Part shown: positions 46,609 through 57,100 of the stretch, one piece after another
Layout of the letters: every line of letters starts with the position of its first letter
How positions within the stretch are numbered: position 1 is the stretch's first letter
Assembly: GCF_030848805.1 (NCBI RefSeq)
Contig: NC_092363.1
Coordinates: 22,881,774 to 22,945,773, forward strand
DNA length: 64,000 nt
Source: Temnothorax longispinosus
Taxonomy: Eukaryota > Arthropoda > Insecta > Hymenoptera > Formicidae
Reading direction: 5' to 3'
Program-made: the position numbers and the translations under genes
The notes under the pieces: generated by a model
Databases searched by the model: none
The model's input: only the letters and a program-made list of their open reading frames with translations
What the model was told of the DNA's origin: nothing

Positions 46609-46770
46609 TTTCGTCTCAGTATAGGTATTTTTATCTTCTTCAGATCTCCACAACTGGAAATAATTAACTTACTTGTGAATAATGAAAATGATCAACATCA
46701 AAATGTTCTGAGAAAGTCTCTATACTTTTTATAATAAAATAGATTAAATTTCAAACAAATATTTTAACAT
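46313..46770 (-). repeat. Tandem duplication of exon start plus intron, ~225-bp unit
   Basis: Two adjacent units share CTGGAAATAATTAACTTA, GATCAACATCAAAAT and TAGATTAAATTTCAAACAAA. One holds the start of exon 2 (QTVFSPFLPSY) and the other exon 1 (QKVSSPYLSSF), so exon 1 arose as a copy of exon 2's 5' end, or the reverse. Both parts are used in one frame. Confidence 0.8.
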
Positions 46771-47958
46771 GTAATAACGCTTATACATCATGTATAGATG
46801 TATAAATAAGAGTCACTTGAAATTAGATTTAACTTGAAATACGTAGAAATTTTTGGGACTTTAATATATCTTTCTTTAAATAAAAATAACATTTTTTATG
46901 TTAGACAACCACAAAAAAAAGAATTGAATAAGTAAATAGCCATTTTACGTCAAATTTCAAGAATGATTACTAAACTGCTTTCTTGCTTAAGTCTTACACG
47001 ATCTATAATTCCCGTTAATTTAAGAATAAATTTTTATGTATAATTTTACACTTCATGCATTTTGATGTATACATATATATGTATAAGTTTAATTCTTAAA
47101 ATGCTTTTCATATTACATATAAATATAGGATTCTATCTTAAATTCTGATAAAAGTAATGGCTACATGTGAAGTAGACTCTTTGGATTGATAATTTTTAAT
47201 TGTATTGAAATTACACATGCTAGTAGAAAGTGGATTTGATACGTGTATGAATTTATGCATTTTCTTTGCTATGTAGAATGCATGGAATTGTCGCTTTAGG
47301 AAATGTCATAATTAATTTGTTATATATATCAATGTTTTATGTGTTTCCTAACGTTCTAATAACACGTAGTCAACGAGTTGAAAAAAACTGTTAAGAACTT
47401 ACTTGATTTGCCTCGTTAAATAATGGCCTTACTTGATTTGCCTCGCCAAATAATGGCATTTGCTTATTCGTATTAAATGCCATATTTGCTTAAATGCGTA
47501 TTTGCTTTTCCGCTGAATCTTGATCAGTCACACTTAAGATCTTGCGTTTTTCTAAGGATATCCTTCGGTAATATTCCAACACCGTCCAGATAATGGCATT
47601 TATTAGACTAACGCGTGTATGTAGTACAAACGTGGCAACTGATTTCGTTTATTTCCTTTTGTCAAATCAAGTTTTTAGGCTGCTGCGAATGTAACATCGA
47701 GATAGAGGACTTCCGTTTCCGGTGGGCTAGGCGTGAGAAAGCGATTTTTGTAGTGCGAAAGCGAAGTGTGATTGTGAGAAGTGGAGTGAGGGAGAGAGAG
47801 TGGTTTGCGGGGAGGGGAGAGAGAGAGAGAGTGGAAGGAAGAGTGTGTGAGTGAAGGAACCATACAGAGGGGAGATAGAGGTAGGAAAGGTGGAGTAGTA
47901 TTCGAAGATTGAAGTAGTTAATTTGGACGCAATCATCCGAGGATTAACTGACTGATTC

Positions 47959-48325
47959 GGGAATGATGTGATTACGGGGCGCATCGTTATACATTGTAAT
48001 TTTGTTTTTCGTACCTTATAATTAATTTTTTGCTTTTATATAACATAACTCTTTATAGAACGGTTATAGAACTATAGATCTCGCAAAATCTGATAAGATA
48101 TAACGGCGGAACTCGTGTAGGACAAAGTGAGACACTATTATAGGTTCATGCAGCGTCTCACTTTGTCCTACACGAGTTCCGCCGCTATATATCTTATCAG
48201 ATTTTGCGAGATCATAGTTCTATAATCGTTCTATAAAAAGTTATATAAAACAAAAAAATTAATTATAAGGTACTAAAAACAAAATTACAGTGTATAACGA
48301 TGCGTCCCGTAATCGCATTATTCCC
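47959..48325. mobile_element. Inner palindrome, ~367 bp
   Basis: Arms of about 165 bp starting GGGAATGATGTGATTACGGG and ending with the near-complement, around a short loop containing AGGTTCATGCAGC. It sits within the centre of the 46826-49534 inverted repeat. Confidence 0.9.
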
Positions 48326-49248
48326 GGCGAATATCAACCGGATGCCGCCCGGCTGAACATCCGCCCGGGCGAGGAAAAGCACGGTGTGCCATATTTTTAA
48401 TCTAATACAAAACCGCGTCGTATAAGTCTACGCGAAGGACTTATATATACCGCGGCAATCGACTCGGAGCGCCGAGCGATGCCGAGACCGACCAAAGACC
48501 GCCGAACACAATCGCGGCGTCGAGACAATTCGCAGTAGCTTGGAAACTTGATTTGATAAAAGGAAATAAAGGAAATCAGTTGCCATCAGTGTTTGTACTA
48601 CATACACGCGTTAGTCTAATAAATGCCATTATCTGGACGGTGTTGGAATATTACCGAAGGATATCTTTAGAAAAACGCAAGATCTTAAGTGTGACTGATC
48701 AAGATTCAGCGGAAAAGCAAATACGCATAAGCAAATATGGCATTTAATACGAATAAGCAAATGCCATTATTTGGCGAGGCAAATCAAGTAAGGCCATTAT
48801 TTAACGAGGCAAATCAAGTAAGTTCTTAACAGTTTTTTCAACTTCGTTGACTACGTGTTATTAGAACGTTAGAAAACACATAAAACATTGCAATTGATAT
48901 ATAACGAATTAATTATGACATTTCCTAAAGCGACAATTCCATGCATTCTACATAGCAAAGAAAATGCATAAATTCAAACACGTATCAAATCCACTTTCTA
49001 CTCGCATGTGTAATTTGAACACAATTAAAAATGATTAATGCAAAGAGTCTACACTTCACATGCATCCATTACTTTTATCAGAATTCAAGGATATAATCCT
49101 GTTTATATGTAATAGACATGAAAAGCATTTTAAGAATTGAACTTATACATATATGTATTATGTATATCAAAATGCATGAAATGTAAAATTATAAATAACA
49201 GTTTATTCTTAAATTAACGGAAATTATAGATCGTGTAAGACTTAACCA

Positions 49249-49372
49249 AGGCTGGGTTCCACTTATCGCTCACAACGCTCGCGAGCATCATTTCGTCGTT
49301 GTTTAACATTTGACAAACAATAAGGATGAAATGATTCCACGAGCGTTGCGAGCGATAAGTGGAACGCACCCC
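49249..49372. mobile_element. MITE inside the right arm of the inverted repeat
   Basis: The ends read GGCTGGGTTCCACTTATCGC and GCGATAAGTGGAACGCACCCC, an imperfect inverted repeat. The left arm lacks this segment at the same place, so the insertion is younger than the arms' duplication. Confidence 0.85.
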
Positions 49373-49717
49373 TAGAAAGCAGTTTAGTAATCATTCTTGA
49401 AATTTGACGTAAAATGGCTACTTTAATATTTATTCAATTCTTTTTTGTGGTTGTCTAATATAAAATGTTATTTTTATTTAAAGAAAAATATATTAAAGTT
49501 GTCCCAAAGATTTCTACGTATTTTAAGTTAAACCCCCCAACATAATTAATATAACATACTTATATTTAAAAATATATGAAAAAGTAGTTTATTTTTAAAT
49601 AATTTATTATAATTAAATGCAAATTGTAGTACAAATTTTTTTCTCAGAGAATGTGCGTGAGAACTCACATTACTTTTTCAACATATTATATATTTGAGTG
49701 ACTGTGTATATTGGAAG

Positions 49718-49954
49718 CTTTCCATCAAGCAACACAAGTCGACACAAGTATTGTTTTATCTTTGTTAAGTCTTGTGTTCACGATACTAGAAATCGCTTCG
49801 AGATCTCAGACAGAGACAAAATTAATTAATCACATTTAAACAATTCTCGGAGCGATTTAATTCTAGCACCGTGGACACAATTAGGGTTTACTTATTGCCA
49901 AAACAGAAAGATATAGAACGATATTTGTGTCGACTTGTATCACTTGCTGGAAAG
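49718..49954. mobile_element. MITE with CTTTCCA(T/G)CAAG ends
   Basis: The left end is CTTTCCATCAAGCAACACAA followed by GTCGACACAA. The right end is the near-complement. It has no coding frame. Its ends resemble those of the 54227-54596 element. Confidence 0.75.
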
Positions 49955-50105
49955 TTCCCATGCATTATATATATATATATATCCCTTAAATGCCCCGTGG
50001 GATCCAGCGGACCCCAGACCCTTTAGAATGAAATGTTTTCAAATGTTCTTGCCAAAAATGGAGCTCATGCTCCCATTGATGATAGCTGAGTGATTGACCT
50101 ACCCG

Positions 50106-50605
50106 NNNNNNNNNNNNNNNNNNNNNNNNNNNNNNNNNNNNNNNNNNNNNNNNNNNNNNNNNNNNNNNNNNNNNNNNNNNNNNNNNNNNNNNNNNNNNNN
50201 NNNNNNNNNNNNNNNNNNNNNNNNNNNNNNNNNNNNNNNNNNNNNNNNNNNNNNNNNNNNNNNNNNNNNNNNNNNNNNNNNNNNNNNNNNNNNNNNNNNN
50301 NNNNNNNNNNNNNNNNNNNNNNNNNNNNNNNNNNNNNNNNNNNNNNNNNNNNNNNNNNNNNNNNNNNNNNNNNNNNNNNNNNNNNNNNNNNNNNNNNNNN
50401 NNNNNNNNNNNNNNNNNNNNNNNNNNNNNNNNNNNNNNNNNNNNNNNNNNNNNNNNNNNNNNNNNNNNNNNNNNNNNNNNNNNNNNNNNNNNNNNNNNNN
50501 NNNNNNNNNNNNNNNNNNNNNNNNNNNNNNNNNNNNNNNNNNNNNNNNNNNNNNNNNNNNNNNNNNNNNNNNNNNNNNNNNNNNNNNNNNNNNNNNNNNN
50601 NNNNN
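50106..50605. other. Assembly gap (500 N)
   Basis: A run of exactly 500 N. The code resuming at 50606 is in the middle of an open frame that ends at 50765. Confidence 0.99.
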
Positions 50606-51021
50606 CCTGGCCGATAAGTCTATCGACCTAATTTCGAAATACGCGCGCGATATCGAAACTGGCGATACCTGCGCCGCCAGCGTCGAAAAAGTGAAAGGGA
50701 CGTTTCTGATTATGACGTCATCATATAAGACGTCGGCGTTAGAAGTAGTAGAAGAAGTATCTTAAAAATAAATTTTCACATTTGGACTTTGCGTCTCAAT
50801 ATCTCCGCTCGTAGGGCACGTAGCGAAATATTATGAGAGAAACCCCCCCCCCCCCTAATTGGACCCCAAGCTATCGATCAAGCCTACTTAGAACTTGATC
50901 CGTTCACTCGTTATCGAGATCTCAACGTCTCGGGTACTCGCAACCCGTCGCGTCGCGTAAAAGAGTCACGGTCGGTCTCGCTCCGCGTGTACTTGGCGCG
51001 AGACACTACCGTGTCTCTTGA
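50606..51021 (+). repeat. Element 3'-end copy 1, with C-terminal coding tail
   Basis: From the gap edge an open frame reads DKSIDLISKYARDIETGDTC, then AASVEKVKGTFLIMTSS, ending in a stop at 50765. Then come a poly-C run, a GC-rich tail and the terminal hairpin GAGACAC..GTGTCTC followed by TTGA. It is about 95% like 54687-55094. The protein is not recognised; it is the C-terminus of some element-encoded protein whose body lies in the gap or is gone. Confidence 0.7.
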
Positions 51022-51300
51022 TACACTACTATGCGTGTACTTGGCGCCTTTTTACCTTTTTTTTAAAAAAGGCAATTTTGTACGGATATCACGCCTTTTT
51101 GTAGTATTACGCATTTTATAAACAGTATGTACAGGGTAAAGCTATTTGGAGGTATAATACTAATACCACTTTGTTTTTTTCGAGGTAACAACATAACAGG
51201 GTAACAACATAATACATATACACTACTATGCGTGTACTTAGCGCCTTCTTTTACCTTTTTTTTAAAAAAGTAATTTTGTACGGATATCACGCCTTTTTGT
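51022..51300 (+). repeat. ~195-bp tandem units with terminal-like hairpin
   Basis: CACTACTATGCGTGTACTT(G/A)GCGCC followed by a poly-T/poly-A hairpin and TTTTGTACGGATATCACGCC occurs at about 51023 and again at about 51219. The same module also occurs at 44028 and, reversed, at 59325. It contains the TGTACTTGGCGC string that is also found just before the terminal hairpin of the 3'-end copies. Confidence 0.7.
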
Positions 51301-51799
51301 AGTGTTACGCATCTTAATCTTATAAACAATATATCTTATAATCTTATAAACAGTTTATACAAGGTATGAAGTTAAAAGTGTTACGGGCTATTATTTCTAA
51401 AGAAAACAACAATTTAATATTTTGCTTTGTTTTTTAAAAATAATAATCTGTAACCCTTTTAGTTGTACACCTTGTATATATTTTTCAATTTTAACATAAA
51501 ACATAATCGCAATATAGCATGATTAATGTTAATAAGTCGTTAACTGTAAAATTTTTTATTTATTTTTATTCGCGTGTCTTACTGAATGTTGTTCGCAACT
51601 GTATATGTTCAGGTATCGATATTTTTGATAATTACAGATGGACACCTGTAACACGTGTCTGAAATTTACCTGATTTGTTTATTCTTTTATTCCCTTTAAC
51701 TAATCGCAAATTAATTCTATTTCATAAAAGCAATTCTGTTAAATTTCTCATACATAACGCATCGTTTATAATTTTCTATTAATTATAAATATTAAATAG

Positions 51800-51811
51800 T
51801 ACTATATATAT

Positions 51812-51853
<42 letters not shown>

Positions 51854-51904
51854 CCTAGGAATATATATAATCCTAGGAATGCCTGCGTTTCGGGCTTTGA
51901 CTGT

Positions 51905-51954
<50 letters not shown>

Positions 51955-52848
51955 ACAGTCAAAGCCCGAAACGCAGGCATTCCTAGGATTGACTAGTCAA
52001 TCCTGGGGAACGACCAAGCGTCTTAGTCAAAGCCCGAAATAAGTTTTGCGTTTCGACTTTTGACTAGTCAATCCTAGGAATAACTAATACGGCTAGTCAA
52101 AGTTAGAAGCTAAAGAAAAATTACTTCGGACTTTGACTAGTCAATCCTAGGTGTGGCTTAATTCGGACTGTGTGACTGTTAACAAATAAAATCAAGATTT
52201 TCGCACCCCCCCGTTGTGTGTGTGTGTGTGTGCTTCCCACGCATAATCAAACTAATGAAACTCCCAGCGTGAGACCTAACTGCTTGAATCGAGATGCTTG
52301 GTTATTCTGCACGATTGATTCATTTAAAATTGACGCAGTTTTGCATGCGCGTGCGGCCACTGAGCATGCGCATGTGGCCACAGGGCATGTTCGTAGTCGC
52401 CAGTAGTCGCCGTAGTCGCTACAGCTCGTCGGTATAACAGGAATCATAACCTGATACCTGTCAACTTTAACGTTTAATATCTCGCGTCGCGGGGCATTAA
52501 TAACAATAAGAACTTAATTTAGTAAAAAAAAATCTTGATTTTATTTGTTAACAGTCACACAGTCCAAATTAAGCCACACCTAGGATTGACTGGTCAAAGT
52601 CCGAAGTGATTTTTCTTTAGTTTCTAACTTTGACCAGCCGCATTAGTTATTTCTAGGATTGACTAGTCAAATGCCGAAGTGATTTTTCTTTAGTTTCTAA
52701 CTTTAACCAGCCGTATTAGTTATTCCTAGGATTGACTAGTTAAAAGCCGAAACGCAAAACTTATTTCGGGCTTTGACCAAGACGCTTGGTCGTTCCCCAG
52801 GATTGACTAGTCAATCCTAGGAATGCCTGCGTTTCGGGCTTTGACTAT

Positions 52849-52907
<59 letters not shown>

Positions 52908-52910
52908 GTA
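51800..52910. mobile_element. Foldback element with ATTGACTAGTCAAT motifs, in TA runs
   Basis: The left arm (about 51852-52200) and right arm (about 52520-52851) are inverted copies, each bounded by long (TA)n runs. The palindrome CCTAGGATTGACTAGTCAAT and half-sites of it occur many times in both arms. The right arm has one extra ~80-bp internal duplication. A 120-bp hairpin (51870-51990) with a TA loop sits at the left edge. The centre 52200-52520 has a (GT)n run and no gene. Confidence 0.8.
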
Positions 52911-53745
52911 ACTCACATCCTTGAAAATTATTTCGGGAATTCGAGCGAATGTCACAACTAGATAAAATTATCTTTCATATTTTAACAATTGAGTAGGAAA
53001 CATATTTGAGTTGGCGATAAATGATTCTCTGAAACCGCACGTGTGTGTAAATAATTCAGTAAAAAATATATAATCTTTATTTCAAAATACATTTGCACAC
53101 TACGTACCAAAAATATATAATATGATAACGTAGTTTTTGCTATTCAATTGATTGAATTTTAGAAAAGAAAAAGATTTAAAAGTATATAACTATGTCAGTC
53201 AATAAAGAGACATAGATGCAAATTGAATCATATATATTTAATTGCCTGCTCATTAAATATAAAGTGCAAACACATAGAAATTGTATATTTTTCTATACTT
53301 AAATGCAATAGAAAGAAATAATTAAACAAGTATCCTTGCATAGGAATATTGTGCATAATTTTTACAAAACATATTTGAGATTCGCGCAATTGAGATATAT
53401 AATAAAATTAATAACGATTCTATAAATCTTAGGTATATGTTAATAATACGACATGATCTTTTTAATCATGAAACTTACAAACTAACAGAAAAAGATTCGT
53501 ATCCTAAATGCCAATAATTTTTCTAATGTAACAATAGTACTGAAAATATATGGATAGAAATATATATAATAAATAATAACATAATTAATGATATACAAGA
53601 GCTTTTGTCGCGCATATCGATTTTCAATAATGGATATTATAACAAATACGTTTTACGTTCATTCGAAAACAAATTATGTGTACACATAATAAAAATTGTA
53701 TGAATTAAAATTATGTGTATACACATAATAAAAATGCGGAATTAT
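52911..53745. other. AT-rich stretch, no gene seen
   Basis: No frame of note, no recognised repeat apart from short AT-rich strings. Confidence 0.6.
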
Positions 53746-53749
53746 TTTT

Positions 53750-53915
53750 GTCAGACATAATTTTAATTCATCCAATTTTTATTATGTCAAGACATAATTT
53801 TAATTCATCCAATTTTTATTATGTCTAGACATAATTTTAATTCGTCCAATTTTTATTATGTCTAGACATAATTTTAATTCAGCGAATTTTTATTATGTCA
53901 TGACAATTTTAATTC
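53750..53915. repeat. 37-bp tandem repeat, about 4.5 copies
   Basis: TTTTAATTC recurs at 53761, 53798, 53835 and 53872. Each unit contains ATTATGTCTAGACATAAT or a variant, which is itself a palindrome. Confidence 0.95.
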
Positions 53916-53955
53916 TGCCGCTAGGGAATTTTTAAGTCGATTCTTATGAATCAAG

Positions 53956-54225
53956 CTTGAATTCGATGTCTAGGTGTCCCAGGTTGCCGATGACGAGGTC
54001 CACATAGTGCGCTTCATAGTTTTCGGTATCCAAGTGTATTAATACCTTGAATTCGATGTCCACGTGTTCCAGGTTGCCCATGACGGGTTCCAGATAGTGC
54101 GCTCTATAGTTTTCGGTGTCCAGGTGTAATAATACGTTGAATTCGATGTCTAGGTGTCCCACGTTGCCGATGACGAGGTCCACATAGTGCGCTCCGTAGT
54201 TTTCGGTGTCTACGTGTATTAATGG
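53956..54225 (-). repeat. 90-bp tandem repeat, three copies, open as 30-aa repeats
   Basis: TTGAATTCGATGTC recurs every 90 bp. On the minus strand all three copies stay open and encode HLDTENYEAHYVDLVIGNLG followed by HLDIEF, with differences that mostly keep residue character. The enclosing minus frame spans 53944-54318, but its start lies in the neighbouring MITE. It may be a minisatellite that happens to be a multiple of three, or a remnant of a repeat protein. Confidence 0.8.
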
Positions 54226-54226
54226 G

Positions 54227-54596
54227 TGCTTTCCAGCAAGGAACACAGGCGACACTGCGTGGCACAGTGTCAGACACAGTGCTTTCCAACAACGACACAG
54301 CGAAGCACATCTCGACACAGCATCGGTGTAGAGTTCGAGTGTGTTCTGTAGGCATTGTTGCCAATCTTTTATATCAGCATTAGTTTTTTATTTATTTTAT
54401 TTGTTTAAACATAACCTTTTTACTGCTTTCACATTAAACATAACTTATTTACTGCTTTAAAATTATTCTGGTGAAAAATCCTTGCGAAAATATAAATGTG
54501 TCCACAATGGTCGAGTTTTGCGTTCCAACAAACACTCATACACAGTGTTCGAGTGTGTCGCACAGTGTCGCACCGTGTCACCTTGCTGGAAAACAG
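54227..54596. mobile_element. MITE with CTTTCCAGCAAG ends
   Basis: The left end reads TGCTTTCCAGCAAGGAACAC and the right end CCTTGCTGGAAAACAGC. Inside are several GTGTCG/CGACAC pieces in both orientations. It is related by its ends to 49718-49954. Confidence 0.75.
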
Positions 54597-54686
54597 CCGA
54601 AATCTCTCCAGATAAACATGAAACAATTGACTCAATATATATTATATAAGTATATACCTAATTTACCTAAATAGAAATCTTCCTCC

Positions 54687-55094
54687 TGACCGATAAGTCT
54701 ATCGACCTAATTTCGAAATACGCGCGCGATATCGAAACTGGCGATACCTGCGCCGCCAGCGTCGAAAAAGTGAAAGTAACGTTTCTGATTATGACGTCAT
54801 CATATAAGACATCGGCGTTAGAAGTAGAAGAAGTATCTTAATAAAAAATTTTCACATTTGGACTTTGCGTCGCAATATCTCCGCTCGTAGGGCACGGAGC
54901 GGAATATTATAAGAGAAACCCCCCCCCCTAATTGGACCCCAAGCTATCGATCAAGCCTACTTAGAACTTGATTCGTTCACTCGTTATCGAGATCTCAACA
55001 TCTCGGGTACTCGCAACCCGTCGCGTCGCGTAAAAGAGTCACGGTCGGTCTCGCTCCGCGTGTACTTGGCGCGAGACACTACCGTGTCTCTTGA
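54687..55094 (+). repeat. Element 3'-end copy 2, abutting the resumed Gypsy frame
   Basis: A second copy of 50606-51021 with few changes (GTAACG for GGGACG, a 3-bp deletion in the Glu-Val tail). It ends in the same hairpin and TTGA, directly next to the Gypsy pol at 55095, and so marks the right edge of the 13.25-kb insertion. Confidence 0.75.
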
Positions 55095-56750
55095 TTAAAA
55101 AATCGGTATATGAGAAATTATTTGATAATCGCGAGTTGCTCAAGGTTAAAAAAGAAAGTGATTATAAGGGAATCAACGAGTCGCCCATATTGATTTTTGG
55201 TAAAGTGTACGATCAGATTACGCTTGACAGCATAAGGGATACATGGTTCGACATTGCTCTTTTAGTAGTTGCCGACAAAACGATGCGCTACGACGTCATT
55301 ATTGGGCGAGAGTTTATTAATAATTCTGGTCTAAAGTTAACATATCATAAAGGCAGTTTCGCGTTTGAACTTGTTGACGACCTTGAGCAGTTCGCGCAGG
55401 ATCTGTTGTCTATAAACATAGTTGAAAATAGAGAACCCCGCGATGTTATTGTCGAAAGTTTAGATAAAGATCTGAGTTTGAGCGATCAACGTAATTTATT
55501 GGAGACTTTTGCGGAGGTAGATAATATGAAAGTCGATAGAATAGAAACTGATGATAAAATTCAAGATTATGCGTTGAAGGCTAGTCCGCTGCAGGCGCTG
55601 CTTAAAAAAGATGTGTCATTCGCGTTTGACGAGCAATGCGTACAAGCATTTCGGGGTCTTAAGGAGGAATTGGTGACGTCGCCTGTATTATGTATATATA
55701 GTCCCTCGGCGGAAACAGAACTGCATACGGATGCTAGTAGCCACGGTTTCGGTGCGATTTTGCTGCAAAGGCAACCTAAGGCTAGCTAAGGCGGCTAAGG
55801 CCGTCTGGGCCCGATAGCGTATTTCAGTCGTGCTACCACGGACGTCGAAAAGAATTACCACAGTTATGAACTGGAGACATTGGCGGTTGTTAGGGCTGTC
55901 GAGCGTTTTCACGTGTATTTGCAAGGTGTTAACTTCCGAATCGTAACTGATTGTAATTCGTTAGTGTTAGCTATGAAGAAGATCAACATAAATCCGAGAA
56001 TAGCGCGGTGGAGTTTAACTCTACAAAATTATAAATTCGAGTTAATACACAGGGCATCGGGTAAAATGACGCACGTGGATTGCCTGAATCGTTTTATCGC
56101 GAATGTAAATATAATCTCGATAGAGGACGAATTAATGTACAAACAGTTGGCTGACCCTAGAATCAAAGAAATAGCGGAAAAACTGGAAACCAGTAGGGAG
56201 CATAAGTGCTTCGTGTTGATGGAAGGCTTGGTTTTTCGTAAGAGTGTAGATAAAAACTTATTCGTTGTTCCTGAAAATATGATCAATAACGTTATATACG
56301 CATCTATCACGATGAAATGGGACACGTCGGTATAGATAAAACGATACACGGCCTTACAGATCACTATTGGTTTCCATGTCTTAAATTGCGTGTTAAACAA
56401 TATATCGAAAACTGCGTTAAGTGTTTAAGTTTTTCGTTGGCGGGGGGGAAACCCGAGGAAGAGTTAGAGATCGTCGAGAAAGTGGCTGTACCATTTCACA
56501 CCCTGCACATTGATCATTTCGGGCCGTTGGAAACCGCCGCATACAAATACAAGTATATTATATCTTGGTGATGGTGGATGCTTTCACCAAATTTACTTGG
56601 TTTTATGCAACTAAAACTACTAACGCGGAAGAGGTAATAAAATCTCTAAGTAATTTTTTTGATTTATTTGGAATTCCGGAAAGAATTATCTTGATAAATA
56701 TTCTGTTATTTTCGAACAATGTTCTAAACTGCAAGAGTTTTGTCTCATAA
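55095..56750 (+). pseudogene. Gypsy pol remains, continued from 41841
   Basis: Opens mid-protease with KKSVYEKLF and runs to 55789. After ETFAEVDN it jumps to the RT connection region (SPLQALLKKDV..AFRGLKEEL), so the RT palm with its YxDD is deleted. RNase H follows (HTDASSHGFGAILL). A frame change near 55795 leads to the rest of RNase H (55817-56100), then the integrase zinc region (MGHVGIDKTIHGL..CVKC) after a change near 56330. The integrase core starts at HTLHIDHFGPLE, shifts frame near 56570 and ends at about 56750, before its second Asp. No 3' LTR is seen. Confidence 0.8.
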
Positions 56751-56875
56751 ACTGTCATATAAGCAATCAACTGGTTAATCATTGGAAAAACAGATATCCG
56801 CATGTGTCCGTCTATACATACGACTAGTATGTATACATAGTCTATACATACATAGTCTATATACATAGTCTGATA

Positions 56876-57098
56876 CACTGAAAAAAAGTTTGGTTAGAAT
56901 AACCTAAGGCTTGGTGAAATAGCTTCAACTAAAGGGTTTAGTGATTATGACGAAATATTTGGTTAATGTTAACCGAATTTGTTAACATTAACCAAATTTG
57001 TTAACATTAACCAAATATTTCGTCATAATCACTAAACCCTTTAGTTGAAGCTATTTCACCAAGCCTTAGGTTATTATAACCAAACCTTTTTTTCAGTG
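56876..57098. mobile_element. Near-perfect palindromic mariner-type MITE
   Basis: Starts CACTGAAAAAAAGTTTGGTT and ends with its complement, flanked by TA on both sides (56874-56875 and 57099-57100). Nearly the whole 223 bp pairs with itself, around GGTTAATGTTAACC pieces. The TA target suggests a Tc1/mariner type. It landed close to the truncated end of the Gypsy pol. Confidence 0.88.
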
Positions 57099-57100
57099 TA

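Larger units (their letters stand above)
46826..49534. mobile_element. 2.7-kb inverted-repeat element, arms ~850-990 bp
   Basis: The left arm 46826-47675 and the right arm 48543-49534 are inverted copies, with a 870-bp centre. TTTAACTT..ATACGTAGAAAT begins the left arm and its complement ends the right. The right arm is longer mainly because a 124-bp MITE landed in it. No transposase frame is visible. The centre carries a GA-rich tract (47760-47900), a second palindrome and a GC-rich block (48320-48540). Confidence 0.85.
41842..55094. mobile_element. 13.25-kb insertion splitting a Gypsy protease gene
   Basis: The Gypsy frame breaks after A41841 and resumes at T55095. Deleting the interval exactly restores a contiguous protease-to-pol frame across the join, with no duplicated target bases. 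The left end starts TCAAAAAG. The right end is a hairpin, GAGACAC-TACC-GTGTCTC (55073-55090), then TTGA. TC at the 5' end, insertion between A and T and a 3'-terminal hairpin are Helitron/Helentron features, but the usual CTRR is absent. If TTAA flanks are instead counted as a duplication, a piggyBac-like cut is possible, at the cost of one Gypsy residue. Contents: palindromes, MITEs, a MATH-BTB gene and two copies of the 3' end. Confidence 0.55.

Noticed and set aside
50090..50617. Open frame starting MIDLP and running through the gap
   Set aside because: Only five real codons precede the gap; the rest is N. The true coding part is the tail 50606-50765.
41842..55094. Reading the insertion as piggyBac with TTAA duplication
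   Set aside because: TTAA does flank both edges, but removing one copy would delete a conserved-looking Ile of the Gypsy protease, and the ends do not start with CCC. Kept only as an alternative.
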